Below are positions 18,140 through 27,054 of a DNA stretch of 64,000 nt, piece after piece. The stretch spans positions 806,001-870,000 of the forward strand of contig NZ_CP054690.1 in the NCBI RefSeq assembly GCF_013348805.1. Direction: 5' to 3'. A program made the position numbers and the translations under genes. Source of the DNA: Rhodococcus sp. W8901 (lineage in GTDB: Bacteria; Actinomycetota; Actinomycetes; Mycobacteriales; Mycobacteriaceae). The notes beneath the pieces were generated by a model. It made no database searches and was not told where the DNA came from. It saw only the letters and a program-made list of their open reading frames with translations. Every line of letters begins with the position of its first letter. Position 1 is the stretch's first letter.

Positions 18140-19666
18140 ATGAGCGTGACCGTCCGGTGGGTGCTGGCGCAGCCGGAGTTGTCCCTGCGCCTGCGCGGTG
18201 GTGCTTCCGGACTCGACCGCGACATCGAGTTCGCGATCACGACCGAACTGTCGGACCCGTCGCCGTGGCTCTCGGGTGGCGAATTGCTGCTGACGACGGG
18301 GCTCGGGGCTCCGTCCGCGGTGGACGGCTACCGGGACTACCTGCGCCGTCTGTTCGACGCCGGGGTCGCGGCGGTCGGCTTCGGGGTGGGACTGACTCAC
18401 TCCGAGATCCCGGAGGCGCTGATCGCGGCGGCCGACGAGACCGGACTGCCGCTGCTGGAGGTGCCGCTGCCCACCCCGTTCGCGGCCGTCACGAAGCGGG
18501 TCATGGACTGCCTGGCCGAGCAGCGTTACGACGCACTCCTGCGAGCGTCCCGCGCCCAGCCGCGGATGACGCGGGCCGTGGTCCAGGGCGGCGCCCGTGC
18601 CATCGTGCGGGAGCTCGCCGTGGCGACCGATGCGACGGCCCTGCTCTTCGACCGCCGCGGTCGGCTCCTCGAGCGCCATCCGACGAACGTGGACGGTGAG
18701 ACGGTGACGGAGGTGTCCGACCTGATCGACTCGGTGTCGGAGGCTGCGTCGAGCATTGTCGCCCAAGCACATTCGGGCCACTCGATGACCGTTCAACGGA
18801 TCGGGCTGGGCAACAGCCTCCACGGCTGTCTCGCGGTGGTGAGCCCCAAGCCGCTCGGCTCCGTCGACCAGGTTCTGCTGGGCCACGCCAACTCGTTGCT
18901 GGCGCTCGACTTCGAGAAGCCGGTGCGGCTGCGGGCTGCCCAGAACCAGCTCAACAGTCAGATCCTCGGGCTGCTGCTCTCGGAGGACATCGATCTGGAG
19001 CCGGCCCGTGAACAACTCGCGCCGGCCGCGGACGACCGTGGCTTCGTCCGCGCCCTGGCCGGGGTCTGCCCGTCGTCGGGGGACGCCGAGGCGGTCGCGT
19101 CCTCGATCGCCTCGGCCATGAACGAGGCGGGTCGACCGCTGTTCCTGCGGCGGACCGAGGGACGAATGACGGTGCTGCTGCGCGGAACCGACGACGTCGC
19201 GTTCGCGAGGACACTGCTCGCCGGCGCGGGGGAGTCCGTCCGCCGGTCCGCGCGGATCGGTCTGAGCGGTCCGCTGCCCGTCGAGCGCTTCGCGGAGGCG
19301 ATCGACCAGGCGCAGCTGGCGGCATCGGCGGCCGGAGCCGGCGCCGCACCGCTCGAGTTCTCGGCACTGACGGGCAGCGCGCTGCTCACGTTCGACTCGA
19401 CCCGTCAGGTACTGCGGTCGGTCGCCGACACGATGATCACTCCGCTCGCCGACCACGATCGTGACCACGGAACCGAACTGGTCGCCTCGCTGCGTGCGTT
19501 CCTCGAGGCGAACGGGCACTGGGAGTCGGCGGCAAACGTGCTGGGCGTCCATCGGCACACCCTGCGGAGCCGGATCGCGAAGATCGAGTCCCTGCTGGAC
19601 TGCCGACTCGACGTCGCCCGGGTGCGCGCGGAGTTGCTCCTGGCGATCATCGCGTCCCAGGCGTAG
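18140..19666 (+). CDS. PucR family regulator of the GABA genes
   Basis: A 508-residue protein starting at ATG 18140 with GGAG upstream. It has the PucR N-terminal sensor region (about residues 10-125: WLSGGELLLTTGLG, PLLEVPLPTPFAAVTKRV), a middle domain, and a C-terminal HTH_30 domain (LRAFLEANGHWESAANVLGVHRHTLRSRI). It is divergent from gabT, which makes it the natural local regulator of gabT-gabD, possibly sensing GABA or a semialdehyde. It differs clearly from the other PucR protein at 10090. A short hairpin separates it from the convergent glutamate dehydrogenase gene. Confidence 0.85.
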   Translation: MSVTVRWVLAQPELSLRLRGGASGLDRDIEFAITTELSDPSPWLSGGELLLTTGLGAPSAVDGYRDYLRRLFDAGVAAVGFGVGLTHSEIPEALIAAADETGLPLLEVPLPTPFAAVTKRVMDCLAEQRYDALLRASRAQPRMTRAVVQGGARAIVRELAVATDATALLFDRRGRLLERHPTNVDGETVTEVSDLIDSVSEAASSIVAQAHSGHSMTVQRIGLGNSLHGCLAVVSPKPLGSVDQVLLGHANSLLALDFEKPVRLRAAQNQLNSQILGLLLSEDIDLEPAREQLAPAADDRGFVRALAGVCPSSGDAEAVASSIASAMNEAGRPLFLRRTEGRMTVLLRGTDDVAFARTLLAGAGESVRRSARIGLSGPLPVERFAEAIDQAQLAASAAGAGAAPLEFSALTGSALLTFDSTRQVLRSVADTMITPLADHDRDHGTELVASLRAFLEANGHWESAANVLGVHRHTLRSRIAKIESLLDCRLDVARVRAELLLAIIASQA

Positions 19667-19689
19667 CGCCCGGACCGAGGTTCCGGGCG
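19667..19689. terminator. Hairpin between convergent pucR-like and gdh genes
   Basis: An 8-bp perfect stem (CGCCCGGA/TCCGGGCG) with a 7-nt loop begins directly after the regulator stop codon and ends 17 bp before the gdh stop. Confidence 0.6.
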
Positions 19690-19705
19690 CCACGCGGGCA
19701 GTGGA

Positions 19706-22700
19706 CTACTGCGCCACCGCGGCGAGCGCGGTCGCGAGCTCCGCGCTGATCGTGCACGCCCGCGCCAGGTCGATGTCGCCGTCGGCCTGGGCCTCGACCA
19801 CGATCCGGCGCAGCCGGGCGACCACCGGCTCGTGCTGTGCGCGCCACCGCGCCGTCCGGTCGCCGGGGGACTCGCCGTCGCATCCGTGCGTCGCGACGGA
19901 GCCGGCCAGTGCGTGCAGTCGCCCGGAGATCTCGTCCCGCAGCGCCGCCGTTGCGAGCGTGTCCCAGTACGCCCGCCGGGGCCAGTGCTCCAGGCGATCG
20001 ACGACACGGAAGATGCCCAGGTCGTCTCCCAGCGTCAGGTAGGCGTCTGCCACCCGGTCGATCGGAACCCCCAGTGCGAGAGAGCTCTCCGCGAACGGGA
20101 GCGCCTCGGCGAGCAGCGGCAGCGAGGTGCCGGCGATCGTGCCGTCGACGACGGTCGCGGGCAGGGACTTCGCGAGCAGTTGACGGACGCCCTCGCGGTA
20201 CCGCCGTACCTCCGACTGCGGGTCGAGAGGCACGGGCCGGTTGCGCAGCAGCCACGAACACGCGCGCTCGATGAGCGCCTGCACCGCGTGCAGCGGACCC
20301 CACGCGTCGCGGTCGGCGGGGTCGACGACAGAGGTGGCGCGGGCCCACATCGCGTCCACCTCGAACAGCTCCGCCACCACCGCGTACGCCAGCGCGACCT
20401 GGGGTGTGCTCACCCCGAGTCGCTCCTCGAGCCGGTAGATCAGACCCGGCCCGACGTGATTGATCAACTGGTCCGCGATCTGCGTCGCGATGATCTCTCG
20501 GCGCAATCGGTGCTCGTGGATGTGACCGGGAACCCGGTCACGGAACGACGGCGGGAAGTAGTCGACGAGCAGGTGGGCGAAGATCGGTTCGTCGGGGACC
20601 TCGGAGCGGAGCAGGTCGTCGCGCACGGTGTTCTTCGAATGTGCCAGCAACGTAGCGATTTCGGGTCGGGTCAGGCCGAGTCCGGCTTCGGTGCGCAGCC
20701 GCAATTCCTGCTTGCTCGGCAGCACCGCGCGGGTTCGGTCCAGCCCGCCGACCGCCTCCAGGTTGACGATCAGGCGATCGTGCCGTCCGAGCAGCGACAC
20801 GGCCTGCGACTCGGCGAGGCTGATCGCCAGTGTCTGGCTCGCGCAGTCGTCGAGGACGGCGCCCGCCACGTCGGCGGTGCACTCGGCCAGCAGTGCGTGG
20901 CGCTCGTCCTCGCTCACCTCACCCGCCGCGACGGCGCCGTCCAGCGCGATCTTGAGATTCACCTCCCGGTCGGAAGTGGCCACGCCGGCGGCGTTGTCGA
21001 TGAAGTCCGCGTTGATGCGGCCGCCGTGGACGGCGAACTCGATCCGAGCCCGCTGGGTGAAGCCGAGGTTGCCTCCTTCACCCACCACCCGGCAGCGCAT
21101 GTCGGCTGCATCGACGCGGACGGTGTCGTTCGCGGGATCGGCTGCATCCCCATCGGTTTCGGTCGAACACTTGACGTATGTTCCGACCCCGCCGTTCCAC
21201 AGCAGATCCACCGGCGCTCGGAGGATCGCCCGGATCAGCTCGGCCGGCGCGAGTGCGTCGGCGTCGATGCCGAGTCGCGCCCGAACGGCCGGCGACAGCG
21301 GTACCTGCTTGGCGGATCTCGGCCAGACGCCGCCGCCCTCGGAGATGGCGTCGCGCGGGTAGTCGTCCCAACTCGAGCCCGGCGTCTCGAACAGTGTGCG
21401 GCGCTGCTCGAATGAGGCGCCCGGGTCCGGATCGGGGTCCAGGAAGATGTGCCGGTGGTCGAAGGCCGCGACCAGTCGCAGTGTGCGCGAGAGCAGCATC
21501 CCGTTGCCGAACACGTCGCCGGACATGTCGCCGATGCCCGCGACGGTGACCGGGTCCGTCTGGGTGTCGACACCCAGTTCGGCGAAGTGCCGACGGACCG
21601 ACAGCCAGGCGCCCCGGGCGGTGATGCCCATCGCCTTGTGGTCGTAGCCGCGGGAGCCGCCGGAGGCGAACGCGTCACCCAGCCAGAAGTCGTACTCGGC
21701 GGCAACCGCATTCGCGACGTCCGAGAACCGGGCCGTGCCCTTGTCGGCCGCGACCACCAGGTAGGGGTCGGCGTCGTCGTACACGACGGTATCGGCGGGC
21801 GGGACGACGCGGCCGTCCACCAGGTTGTCCGTGACGTCCATCAGCCCGCGGATGAACGCGGCGTACCCCTCGGCGGGTGCGACGCCGCCGAGCAGCACGT
21901 ACGACCCCTTGGCTCCGGTCGGGACGATCGGCGAGTTCTTCACGGTCTGGGTGGTCATCAGCCCCAACACCTCGGTGCGGTAGCTCTCCGGTCGGTCCGA
22001 CCAGCGCAGTCCACCGCGGGCGACCTCACCGGCCCGGACGTGGACACCCTCGACGCCACCGCCGCGGACGAAGATCTCGCGGTGCGGAACGATGCGACCG
22101 GGCTGCGTCAGCCGCGACGGGTCGAGCTTGAACGCGGCGTGCTCCTTCACCCGGCCGTCCGCGGTGCGCTGGTACCAGTTGGTCCGCAGCACCGCCCCGA
22201 CGAAACCCGTCAGCGCGCGCAGGATCCGGTCCTCGTCGAGGGTCGCCGCCTCCTCGACGAGCGTGCCCAGTCGTGTCCGCAACTCGGTGACCCCGCGGTC
22301 GCGATCGGCCAGTGCAGGGTCGAACCGGGCGTGGAACAGTGCCACGACACTGTGGGTGAAGGCGTTGTGGCGCAACAGGGTGTCGACGAGGTAGGTGTCG
22401 GAGAACCCGAGACCGACCTGCTGGAGGTAGCGGACCATGCAGCGAACCAGCACGACGTCGCGCCAGCTGAGGCCGGCGACGGGGGTGAGCATGCAGAACC
22501 GGTCGATCTCGAGGCCGTCGGCGGTCGCGGTCTCGAACGCGTCGACGAGCAGTGCGGTGGCGTCGACCGCCCACGTCCGGTCGGGGCTGCTGAAGCGGAA
22601 TCGGTCCGCGGGGGCATGCTCGCCGCTCGGCCGCGGGGCGGCGATCGGTTCGTGTTCCTCGATGCGAAGGCCGAAGCACTCGAAGTCCCTCGCGACGTCG

Positions 22701-22879
22701 GACAACGGCGGTCGTGCGCCCGGCCACACCACGATCGCGTCCATGGTGTCGGGGGCGTCGGGGGCGTCGGGGGCGTCGGGGGCGTCGGGAGCGTCGCGGG
22801 GAGCGACCAGTTTCATGCGGGGGCGGTTGTCGGCGTTCGGAGCGGAGGGGAGCGTCATCGATCCCTTGCTGATGGTCAT
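19706..22879 (-). CDS. NAD-specific glutamate dehydrogenase, short form
   Basis: About 1057 residues of the large bacterial NAD-glutamate dehydrogenase family. The catalytic core is visible (TQTVKNSPIVPTGAKGSYVLL with the substrate lysine, VAGIGDMSGDVFGNGMLLS and DHRHIFLDPDPD in the Rossmann part, then NGGVGTYVK). Mycobacterial members run to about 1600 residues, so this protein lacks most of the N-terminal ACT-like regulatory part. It would deaminate glutamate to 2-oxoglutarate and ammonia. ATG 22879 is chosen; ATG 22858 with AAGGGA upstream is an alternative. Near the start an Ala-Pro-Asp repeat (about residues 30-44) comes from a 9-bp tandem repeat. It lies among amine and GABA genes that deliver glutamate. 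Confidence 0.85.
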   Translation of the reverse strand: MTISKGSMTLPSAPNADNRPRMKLVAPRDAPDAPDAPDAPDAPDTMDAIVVWPGARPPLSDVARDFECFGLRIEEHEPIAAPRPSGEHAPADRFRFSSPDRTWAVDATALLVDAFETATADGLEIDRFCMLTPVAGLSWRDVVLVRCMVRYLQQVGLGFSDTYLVDTLLRHNAFTHSVVALFHARFDPALADRDRGVTELRTRLGTLVEEAATLDEDRILRALTGFVGAVLRTNWYQRTADGRVKEHAAFKLDPSRLTQPGRIVPHREIFVRGGGVEGVHVRAGEVARGGLRWSDRPESYRTEVLGLMTTQTVKNSPIVPTGAKGSYVLLGGVAPAEGYAAFIRGLMDVTDNLVDGRVVPPADTVVYDDADPYLVVAADKGTARFSDVANAVAAEYDFWLGDAFASGGSRGYDHKAMGITARGAWLSVRRHFAELGVDTQTDPVTVAGIGDMSGDVFGNGMLLSRTLRLVAAFDHRHIFLDPDPDPGASFEQRRTLFETPGSSWDDYPRDAISEGGGVWPRSAKQVPLSPAVRARLGIDADALAPAELIRAILRAPVDLLWNGGVGTYVKCSTETDGDAADPANDTVRVDAADMRCRVVGEGGNLGFTQRARIEFAVHGGRINADFIDNAAGVATSDREVNLKIALDGAVAAGEVSEDERHALLAECTADVAGAVLDDCASQTLAISLAESQAVSLLGRHDRLIVNLEAVGGLDRTRAVLPSKQELRLRTEAGLGLTRPEIATLLAHSKNTVRDDLLRSEVPDEPIFAHLLVDYFPPSFRDRVPGHIHEHRLRREIIATQIADQLINHVGPGLIYRLEERLGVSTPQVALAYAVVAELFEVDAMWARATSVVDPADRDAWGPLHAVQALIERACSWLLRNRPVPLDPQSEVRRYREGVRQLLAKSLPATVVDGTIAGTSLPLLAEALPFAESSLALGVPIDRVADAYLTLGDDLGIFRVVDRLEHWPRRAYWDTLATAALRDEISGRLHALAGSVATHGCDGESPGDRTARWRAQHEPVVARLRRIVVEAQADGDIDLARACTISAELATALAAVAQ
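22748..22792. repeat. 9-bp tandem repeat inside gdh
   Basis: Five head-to-tail copies of GTCGGGGGC (the last with one change) encode repeated Ala-Pro-Asp near the N-terminus of the glutamate dehydrogenase. Copy number changes would keep the reading frame, so length variation among strains is expected. Confidence 0.85.
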
Positions 22880-23072
22880 CACACACCTTGTTCGGTCGGC
22901 GGAGTCTGAGTCGTCGGGCCTGGACGCTCTGAGTGTGCCGTGCTCGCAAGGATTTTCGACTGGACAGTTTGTCGAGGCTGGAGGCTGCGATCCACCGAAA
23001 CGCACATCCGCGTTCCGATGGTTCGGCAGGTACGGCCGGTCCCGGACGCGCCGTCCGGCCACCGGAGATAAA

Positions 23073-23088
23073 CAAGCATGAGTGCTTG
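23073..23088. promoter_or_regulatory. CAAGCA-N4-TGCTTG dyad before the acyl-CoA ligase
   Basis: A 6-bp inverted repeat with a four-base centre, flanked by AA and CT that extend it to seven of eight matches. It lies in the 347-bp gap (22880-23226) between divergent gdh and ligase genes, the only clear signal there. Such dyads are typical of TetR-type operators controlling acyl-CoA genes. No regulator gene is adjacent. Confidence 0.45.
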
Positions 23089-23226
23089 CTTTCTCGGGTG
23101 TCGAGTGAAATGCTGGCCCGCAGCCCATCGGAAGTGATCTATCTCACGCCCTGTTCGGTGTCGTGGATCGGGTCGTTTGTTCGTGGGTTTGCTCGGGTCC
23201 GCTTCTGCCGAAGAAAGGTCGCGTCA

Positions 23227-24834
23227 GTGAAATCCAATCTGTCCGGTATCGATTCGTTGGAGTTGAATCTCGCAGCCCGGGTATGTGTGGGGGATGCGTT
23301 GACGCGGGTCGCGCGCGTGCTCGGAAGCCGTGAGGCGGTCATCGATCGTGGGCGGCCGGTCACCTACCGCGAACTCGACGATGCCGCGGAGGCCCTGGGA
23401 CGCGCGTTTCTCGACGCCGGGATCGAACGGCAGCAGCCGGTGGCGATGCTGATGGCCGACGGCTGGAAGCTCCTGGCCACGTATTTCGCGTGCGCGAAGT
23501 CGGCGCTGGTCGCGATGCCCGTGAGCATCGCACTGACGGCCGAGGACATCGAATGGATCCTGTGCGACGCGGGCGCCGCCGTCGTCGTGGCCGACGCCGC
23601 GTTCGTTCCGCTGCTCGAAGCGGCGCTGCCCCGACTCGACTCGGTGCGCACGGTGGTGGTCGTCGATGCGGCGGTCGACGAGATCGCGGGCCGCGCCGTC
23701 CAGCGTTGGGAAACAGTGGTCGACCGCGGTGCCGACGGCCGCCTCGAGGTGATCGTCGAGGATCGGGACCTGGTCCAGTGCCTCTACACTTCCGGTACCA
23801 CATCCCATCCGAAAGGTGTTCTCACCAGCCATGTCTCGGTGATGGTTGCCGGCCTGACGAACGCGCTGATGCAGGGTAGTTCGTGGGGGAACTCGCCGTC
23901 GACCCTGCTGAACGTGCTGCCGCTGTTCCACACCACCGGACTCAACACCCTCGTGCTCCCGATGCTCATGACCGGCGGGCGGGTCGTTCTCCCCGGACGG
24001 TTCGATCCAGCCGTGGTACTCGACGCGATCGAGAAGCACGATGTCACGCACGCGATGCTGCTACCGATCATGTGGAAGGCGCTGGTCGACGTGAACGCCG
24101 CCGCTCCGAGGAACCTCGAGTCGGTCCGGCTGTGCATCTACGCGATGGCGCAGATGCCGGCCGAGGTCCTCGACCGAGTGGACGCCGCCTTCCCGAACGC
24201 GGCGGTGATCCTCGGGTCGGGGCAGACCGAGGTGGTGCCGGCGACGGTGCTGCAGTGGCCCGAACATCGGACCACCAAGCCCGGCTCGTGGGGGCCGCCG
24301 GTACCGACGGTAGAGGTGGCGATCATGGACGCCGACGGAACCCTGCTGGCGTCCGGGGAGACCGGCGAGATCGTCTACCGCGGACCGCACGTGTGCAGCG
24401 GCTACTGGAACAACATGGAGGCGAACACGAAGGCATTCGCCCACGGGTGGTTCCACAGCGGCGACATAGGCCATATCGACGAGGAGGGCGTCGTGTGGTT
24501 CACCGACCGACTCAAGGACATCATCAAGTCCGGCGGCGAGAACGTCTCGTCGCTCGAGGTCGAACGCGTCGTCGCCAATGTGCCCGGAGTGCTGGAATGT
24601 TCGGTGATCGGGGTGCCGGACGAGCGGTGGGGAGAGGCGGTGTGTGTGGCCGTAGTCCCGGTACCCGATACCGGCGAGGACGGACTCGAGGCCCGGATCC
24701 TCGACCACGCGCGGCAGCAGTTGGCGGGCTTCCAGGTACCGAAGCGTGTCATCGTCGTCGAGGCGCTGCCCAAGACCGCGACCGGCAAGACCCGCAAGCA
24801 CGAACTACGGACCGCGGTGCAGTCCCGGGTGTGA
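23227..24834 (+). CDS. AMP-dependent acyl-CoA ligase (FadD-like)
   Basis: A 535-residue adenylate-forming enzyme from GTG 23227 with AAAGG upstream. The phosphate loop is LYTSGTTSHPKGV (about residue 187), the hinge region GWFHSGDIGHIDEEG followed by DRLKDIIKSGGENVSS, and the catalytic lysine lies in LPKTATGKTRKHEL near the C-terminus. It would activate a carboxylic acid with ATP and CoA. The acid is not evident: medium- or long-chain fatty acids or an aromatic acid are all possible. It stands alone, divergent from gdh, and converges on pxpB with a two-base gap. Confidence 0.82.
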   Translation: MKSNLSGIDSLELNLAARVCVGDALTRVARVLGSREAVIDRGRPVTYRELDDAAEALGRAFLDAGIERQQPVAMLMADGWKLLATYFACAKSALVAMPVSIALTAEDIEWILCDAGAAVVVADAAFVPLLEAALPRLDSVRTVVVVDAAVDEIAGRAVQRWETVVDRGADGRLEVIVEDRDLVQCLYTSGTTSHPKGVLTSHVSVMVAGLTNALMQGSSWGNSPSTLLNVLPLFHTTGLNTLVLPMLMTGGRVVLPGRFDPAVVLDAIEKHDVTHAMLLPIMWKALVDVNAAAPRNLESVRLCIYAMAQMPAEVLDRVDAAFPNAAVILGSGQTEVVPATVLQWPEHRTTKPGSWGPPVPTVEVAIMDADGTLLASGETGEIVYRGPHVCSGYWNNMEANTKAFAHGWFHSGDIGHIDEEGVVWFTDRLKDIIKSGGENVSSLEVERVVANVPGVLECSVIGVPDERWGEAVCVAVVPVPDTGEDGLEARILDHARQQLAGFQVPKRVIVVEALPKTATGKTRKHELRTAVQSRV

Positions 24835-24836
24835 CA

Positions 24837-25445
24837 TCAGACCGCGACGAAGCGGACCGCGGTACCCGGCTGCAGCAGTGCGGGCGGGTCGCGGTCCACG
24901 TCCCACATCCGTTCGGGGGTGGTTCCGATCAGTTGCCAGCCACCCGGTGACGAACGCGGATAGATCCCCGTGAACTCGCCGGCCAACCCGACGGCGCCGG
25001 CGGGGACCTCGGTGCGGGGCGACGAGCGGCGGGGGACGTGCAGGCCGGTGTCCTCGCCGCCGACGAGATAGCCGAAGCCGGGGCTGAAACCGACGAAGGC
25101 CACCGTCCAGGTCCGCTCGGTGTGGGCGGCGATCACCCCGTCGACACTGAGACCGGTGCGATCGCCGACCTCGGCCAGGTCGGGCCCGTCGTAGCAGACG
25201 GGGACCGCGACTGGATCGGCCGCGGACATCGCGTCGTCCGCGATCGGCGCGGTCGAGCGCACCCAGGTCGCGATGCTGTCGGGGCGCGCATCGCGGAACC
25301 GCACCAGGATCGTGCGGGCCGCCGGAACCAGATCGGTGACGGCGGGGTGGCGGTGCGCCTCGAGTCCACAGAAGTGCGCGACCGCCGCGTCGAGTCCGTC
25401 GTACTCGACCAGCAGCGCCCGGTCGCCCATGCCGAGGATCCGCAT
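24837..25445 (-). CDS. pxpB: 5-oxoprolinase subunit PxpB (KipI-like)
   Basis: A 202-residue protein of the carboxyltransferase C/D subunit family (MGDRALLVEYD at the start, FVGFSPGFGYL and VPAGAVGLAGEFTGIYPRSSPGGWQLIG, the family's nucleotide-interacting loop). In known systems PxpA, PxpB and PxpC together cleave 5-oxoproline to glutamate with ATP. Its ATG overlaps the stop of pxpA by one base, so the two are coupled. The expected third subunit, pxpC (KipA-like), is not next to it; the acyl-CoA ligase follows in the opposite direction. Confidence 0.85.
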   Translation of the reverse strand: MRILGMGDRALLVEYDGLDAAVAHFCGLEAHRHPAVTDLVPAARTILVRFRDARPDSIATWVRSTAPIADDAMSAADPVAVPVCYDGPDLAEVGDRTGLSVDGVIAAHTERTWTVAFVGFSPGFGYLVGGEDTGLHVPRRSSPRTEVPAGAVGLAGEFTGIYPRSSPGGWQLIGTTPERMWDVDRDPPALLQPGTAVRFVAV

Positions 25446-26203
25446 CAGATGAACGGTTTCACATGGATCTGTTCGGTATCGAGGCGGGCGCGGATGGCCG
25501 CTGCCATCGCGACTGCCTCCGGTGTGTCGCCGTGCACGCACACGGTTTCCGCCGCGATCGACACCTGCGAGCCGTCGACGGCGTGCACCCTGCCGCTCGT
25601 GACGAGCTGGACCACTCGGTCGGCCACAACATCCGGGTCGTGCAGCACGGCACCGGCCTCGGTCCGGGGAACCAGGATGCCGGCGGGCGTGTAGGCGCGG
25701 TCGGCGAAAGCCTCGGTGACGGTGCGCAGCCCGGCCTTCTCGGCCTCCTCCAGGAAGACGGAGCCGGGCAGTCCGAGTACCGGCAACGACGCATCGACCG
25801 CGCGGACTGCAGCCACCACGGCACGCGCCTGTTCGCGGTGGTGGACGATCGCGTTGTACAGCGCGCCGTGCGGTTTGACATAGGTGACCGACGAGCCGAC
25901 AGTACGGGCCAACGCGTCGAGAGCCCCGATCTGGTAGATCACCTCGGCGGTGAGGTCGACGGGTGCGATGTCGATGAAGCGGCGTCCGAAGCCGGCGAGG
26001 TCACGGTAGCCAACCTGCGCGCCGATCCTCACACCCTGCGCGACGGCCTCGCGGCATGTGCGGAGCAGCGTCGCGGGATCGCCGGCGTGGAACCCGCTCG
26101 CGATGTTGGCGCTCGTGACGAGGCCCAGCATCGCCGCGTCGTCGCCGAGCGTCCACGCGCCGTAACTCTCGCCGAGATCGCTGTTGAGGTCGATGTATGC
26201 CAC
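25445..26203 (-). CDS. pxpA: 5-oxoprolinase subunit PxpA (LamB/YcsF family)
   Basis: A 252-residue LamB/YcsF protein from GTG 26203 (AGGA upstream). The start [13 protein letters not shown], the [11 protein letters not shown] motif and [10 protein letters not shown] are the three family signatures, with the acidic and histidine residues of the proposed active site. It opens and hydrolyses 5-oxoproline with PxpB/PxpC, returning glutamate, which fits the nearby glutamate dehydrogenase and GABA genes. It is 43 bp downstream of the thioesterase-like gene and probably in the same operon. Confidence 0.88.
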   Translation of the reverse strand: MAYIDLNSDLGESYGAWTLGDDAAMLGLVTSANIASGFHAGDPATLLRTCREAVAQGVRIGAQVGYRDLAGFGRRFIDIAPVDLTAEVIYQIGALDALARTVGSSVTYVKPHGALYNAIVHHREQARAVVAAVRAVDASLPVLGLPGSVFLEEAEKAGLRTVTEAFADRAYTPAGILVPRTEAGAVLHDPDVVADRVVQLVTSGRVHAVDGSQVSIAAETVCVHGDTPEAVAMAAAIRARLDTEQIHVKPFI

Positions 26204-26246
26204 AACTCGATCCTAGTTCCGCGGCCGACGCGCGGCGGACCTGCTT

Positions 26247-27023
26247 CTACCGTGCGGTCGGCCGGACGGTGAGGATCTGCGACGACGTCCCGATCGGGCC
26301 GCGGACGTCACTGACGACGCTGTGCGTGAGTCCGATGCCGGTTGCGCCGAAGCTCACGTTCGTGTCGAAACCGACCCATTCCCCGTGTGGTTCGGCGAAC
26401 AGGTGGAAGGTGAGGTCCAGATTGGGGAAGGCCACGTCGGTCGGGCTGATACGCGTGGTCATGCCGTTGGCGATGTCGAGCAGGCCGGCGGTCCGCGCGA
26501 CGGAACTGACCTGCTCGTTCGCGACGAGGTCCGCCGGGGTCCGCACCCAGAACGACGCGCGACCGGGTTCGATCTGGTCCCGCCGTACGTCCGCGGACTC
26601 GATGAATCCTCCCGGCCAGACCGTCGTCGCGTCCCACGACGGCATGTCCTCGGGCGCGGCGATGACGGGGAACGGAGTCGCGTGGAACGGCTGCGTCTCG
26701 AAGGCCTGCATCAGCCACGCCCGCGCGACGACGGCGGCGCGGCCGTCGTGGCCGAGCGTCGCCTCGACCAGTTCGATCGTGCGCCCGGCACGGATCGTGC
26801 GGACGGACGTCTCCACGACGCCGATCGGGAGGGTGCCGAGGATGTCGTAGGACAGTCGGCCGATGGCAGGGCGGTCGTCGCGGCGCCGATCGCGATCGGT
26901 CTCGATTGCGTGCGCCAGCAACCCCAGGGCAGGTGCGATGTGCTGTTCCTCGGTGTTCCAGGCGCCGCCGGTGTGGCTGGTTGCGAGGAAGGCCGTCTCG
27001 GACAGTCGCTCGAAGTAGTGAAT
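26247..27023 (-). CDS. Acyl-CoA thioesterase-like protein, probable ATT start
   Basis: A 258-residue double-hotdog protein of the thioesterase family (HYFERLSETAF, GGAWNTEEQHIAPALGLLAHAIE, then IGRLSYDILGTLPIGVVE and a C-terminal FHLFAEPHGEWVGFDTNVSFGATGIGLTHS). Family members start with Met-x-Tyr-Phe-Glu; here that position is ATT at 27023, with AGGGAG six bases upstream. No ATG, GTG or TTG exists in frame between the upstream inverted repeat and that point, and downstream alternatives would remove the first hotdog strand. It would hydrolyse an acyl-CoA; the acyl group is unknown. A dyad operator at 27055-27090 surrounds its likely -10. Confidence 0.7.
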   Translation of the reverse strand: MHYFERLSETAFLATSHTGGAWNTEEQHIAPALGLLAHAIETDRDRRRDDRPAIGRLSYDILGTLPIGVVETSVRTIRAGRTIELVEATLGHDGRAAVVARAWLMQAFETQPFHATPFPVIAAPEDMPSWDATTVWPGGFIESADVRRDQIEPGRASFWVRTPADLVANEQVSSVARTAGLLDIANGMTTRISPTDVAFPNLDLTFHLFAEPHGEWVGFDTNVSFGATGIGLTHSVVSDVRGPIGTSSQILTVRPTAR

Positions 27024-27054
27024 CGGTCTCTCCCTACGGGTTCGGGGTCGCGGC

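Noticed and set aside
22748-22792. CRISPR-like or regulatory repeat
   Set aside because: Nine-base tandem units without spacers, in frame within gdh; a simple coding microsatellite.
23073-23088. KstR2 operator before the acyl-CoA ligase
   Set aside because: The known KstR2 site has CAAG and CTTG separated by two bases; here they are eight bases apart.
19706-23128. Glutamate dehydrogenase start at 23128
   Set aside because: The extra 83 residues are of no recognisable fold, cover the divergent promoter region with the CAAGCA dyad, and lack a ribosome site.
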